From NCBI GenBank assembly GCA_002422395.1, contig DIUY01000005.1, positions 12,907-76,906 of the forward strand: DNA of 64,000 nucleotides, given 5' to 3'. Shown here one piece after another: positions 63,176 through 64,000 of this stretch (positions within the stretch are counted from its first letter, which is position 1; every line of letters starts with the position of its first letter). The position numbers and the translations under genes are program-made. The notes beneath the pieces were generated by a model. That model was not told the DNA's origin. It did not search any database and saw nothing but the letters and a program-made list of their open reading frames with translations. The DNA comes from Methylococcaceae bacterium UBA6146 (lineage in GTDB: Bacteria > Pseudomonadota > Gammaproteobacteria > Methylococcales > Methylomonadaceae).

Positions 63176-64000
63176 TCATTTTTTGCTGCTTCCGGTAGCC
63201 GTTTTGGGCAGGAACAAACGGATGAAAAATTTTTCAAGTTCAACTAGGATGAACACGCTTGAGGCGACGGCGATAATCATCCGCCAGGTAAGCGCATCTA
63301 GCCCAACCGTGCCAAACAGCATTTGCATGGGCGGCGAATAGGTGAAAGCCATTTGGAATAGGATTAGCGTAAAAACCGCCAACCATATCCACAGGTTACC
63401 AAACAGGCCATGCACATTAAGTACAGAATGGTACAAATAACGGCTATTGAAGATATAAAACATTTCAAACACCACTAGGGTATTCACCGTGACCGTCTGC
63501 GCTTGTTTAATATCAGTCCCCAATGCCCGTTCCCAGAGAAACAGGCCAAAGGCGCCTGCCACCATGATGAGCGATACGAACAAAATGCGCCACACCAACA
63601 AACCTGAGAGTAACGGCTCGTTTGGCTTCCGGGGCTTGCGGCTCATGATGTTCCGCTCGGGTGGCTCAAAGGCAAGCGTTAGCGCCAATGTCACTGCGGT
63701 GATCATGTTCACCCATAATATTTGTACCGCAGTAATGGGCAATGCTTCACCCATGAGGATGGCCGCGACGATGGTCAATGCTTCACCGGCACCGGTAGGT
63801 AAGATAAAAATGATGGCTTTTTTTAGGTTTTCATAAATCCCCCGGCCTTCTTCAACCGCATGGGCTATGGACGCGAAATTGTCATCCGCCAGTACCATTT
63901 CGCTGGATTCCTTGGCAACCTCGGTTCCTTTTTTACCCATCGCCACGCCCACGTCAGCGCGTTTTAATGCCGGCGCATCGTTCACGCCGTCGCCGGTCAT
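63176..64000 (-). CDS. P-type cation ATPase (P2-like), C-terminal part
   Basis: The gene continues past the window edge. Visible are the hinge motif TGDGVNDAPALKRADVGVAM and the last six membrane helices, including VQILWVNMITAVTLALTLAFEP (TM6-like, about residues 92-113 of the visible part). This pattern belongs to the P2 (Ca2+, Na+ or similar) group. It is not the heavy-metal group encoded at 55288-57276. The transported ion cannot be fixed without the TM4 region, which lies outside. Confidence 0.88.
   Translation of the reverse strand: MTGDGVNDAPALKRADVGVAMGKKGTEVAKESSEMVLADDNFASIAHAVEEGRGIYENLKKAIIFILPTGAGEALTIVAAILMGEALPITAVQILWVNMITAVTLALTLAFEPPERNIMSRKPRKPNEPLLSGLLVWRILFVSLIMVAGAFGLFLWERALGTDIKQAQTVTVNTLVVFEMFYIFNSRYLYHSVLNVHGLFGNLWIWLAVFTLILFQMAFTYSPPMQMLFGTVGLDALTWRMIIAVASSVFILVELEKFFIRLFLPKTATGSSKK

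Noticed and set aside
63023..63247. 74-codon plus-strand frame overlapping the end of the cation ATPase gene
   Set aside because: It overlaps a clear gene by over 70 bp, has no family match, and its second half is the complement of the ATPase C-terminus.
1..64000. tRNA, rRNA or phage genes in the window
   Set aside because: No cloverleaf, rRNA segment, integrase, terminase or capsid-like protein was recognised on either strand.

Overview
The window looks like chromosomal DNA of a gammaproteobacterium, most plausibly a Methylococcales-type methanotroph. The grounds are the mreB / gatCAB divergent gene order also seen in Pseudomonas, an exosortase-A-type exopolysaccharide cluster, moderate GC and many short palindromic repeats. 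No methane-oxidation gene lies in the window, so the lineage is an inference. No rRNA, tRNA or CRISPR array was recognised.

Layout. (1) 1-15.5 kb: an exopolysaccharide / exosortase-A-associated cluster. It holds an O-antigen-ligase-like protein cut by the window edge, a flippase, glycosyltransferases, SAM methyltransferases, a FemAB/GNAT-like protein, an acyl carrier protein, two alpha/beta hydrolases, a PLP decarboxylase and an AMP-forming ligase. The last six types are the usual accessory set of exosortase-A loci and probably build and transfer a small modifying group. (2) 15.7-18 kb: an OmpR/QseC-type two-component system whose sensor region is internally duplicated. (3) 18-21 kb: a periplasmic cytochrome c, a membrane protein of unknown role, and argG. 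(4) 20.8-27.9 kb: the rod-shape/elongasome cluster mreB-mreC-mreD-mrdA-rodA-mltB-rlpA on the minus strand. (5) 28.1-48.3 kb: the gatC-gatA-gatB set for the tRNA amidotransferase, split by about 16-17 kb of accessory DNA. The split is bordered by two paralogous Uma2-family genes (one after gatA, one before gatB). It holds a broken Type III restriction-modification system with an unrelated gene in place of the Res helicase core, a divergent HTH regulator, and a nested 9.5-kb block with an RND efflux operon and its sigma-54 two-component system. That nested block is flanked by direct repeats made of the HTH 3' end and the uma2 5' end. (6) 48.7-53.3 kb: a diguanylate cyclase with a hemerythrin domain, a 34-aa membrane protein, ppnP, a NYN-domain protein and the ABC-F protein YbiT. 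(7) 53.4-59.9 kb: a five-gene minus-strand metal operon: fused feoA-feoB, a P1B-type ATPase, a ZIP transporter, a ferritin-like protein with a Cys/His-rich tail, and a methyltransferase. (8) 60.3-64 kb: a lytic transglycosylase lipoprotein, small unknown proteins, and the C-terminal part of a P2-like cation ATPase running off the window.

The most unusual parts are the layered island between gatA and gatB, a Type III mod gene that has absorbed three different palindromic repeats in frame, and the compact iron/metal operon. All statements come from reading the sequence. No searches were run, and identities are hand estimates.
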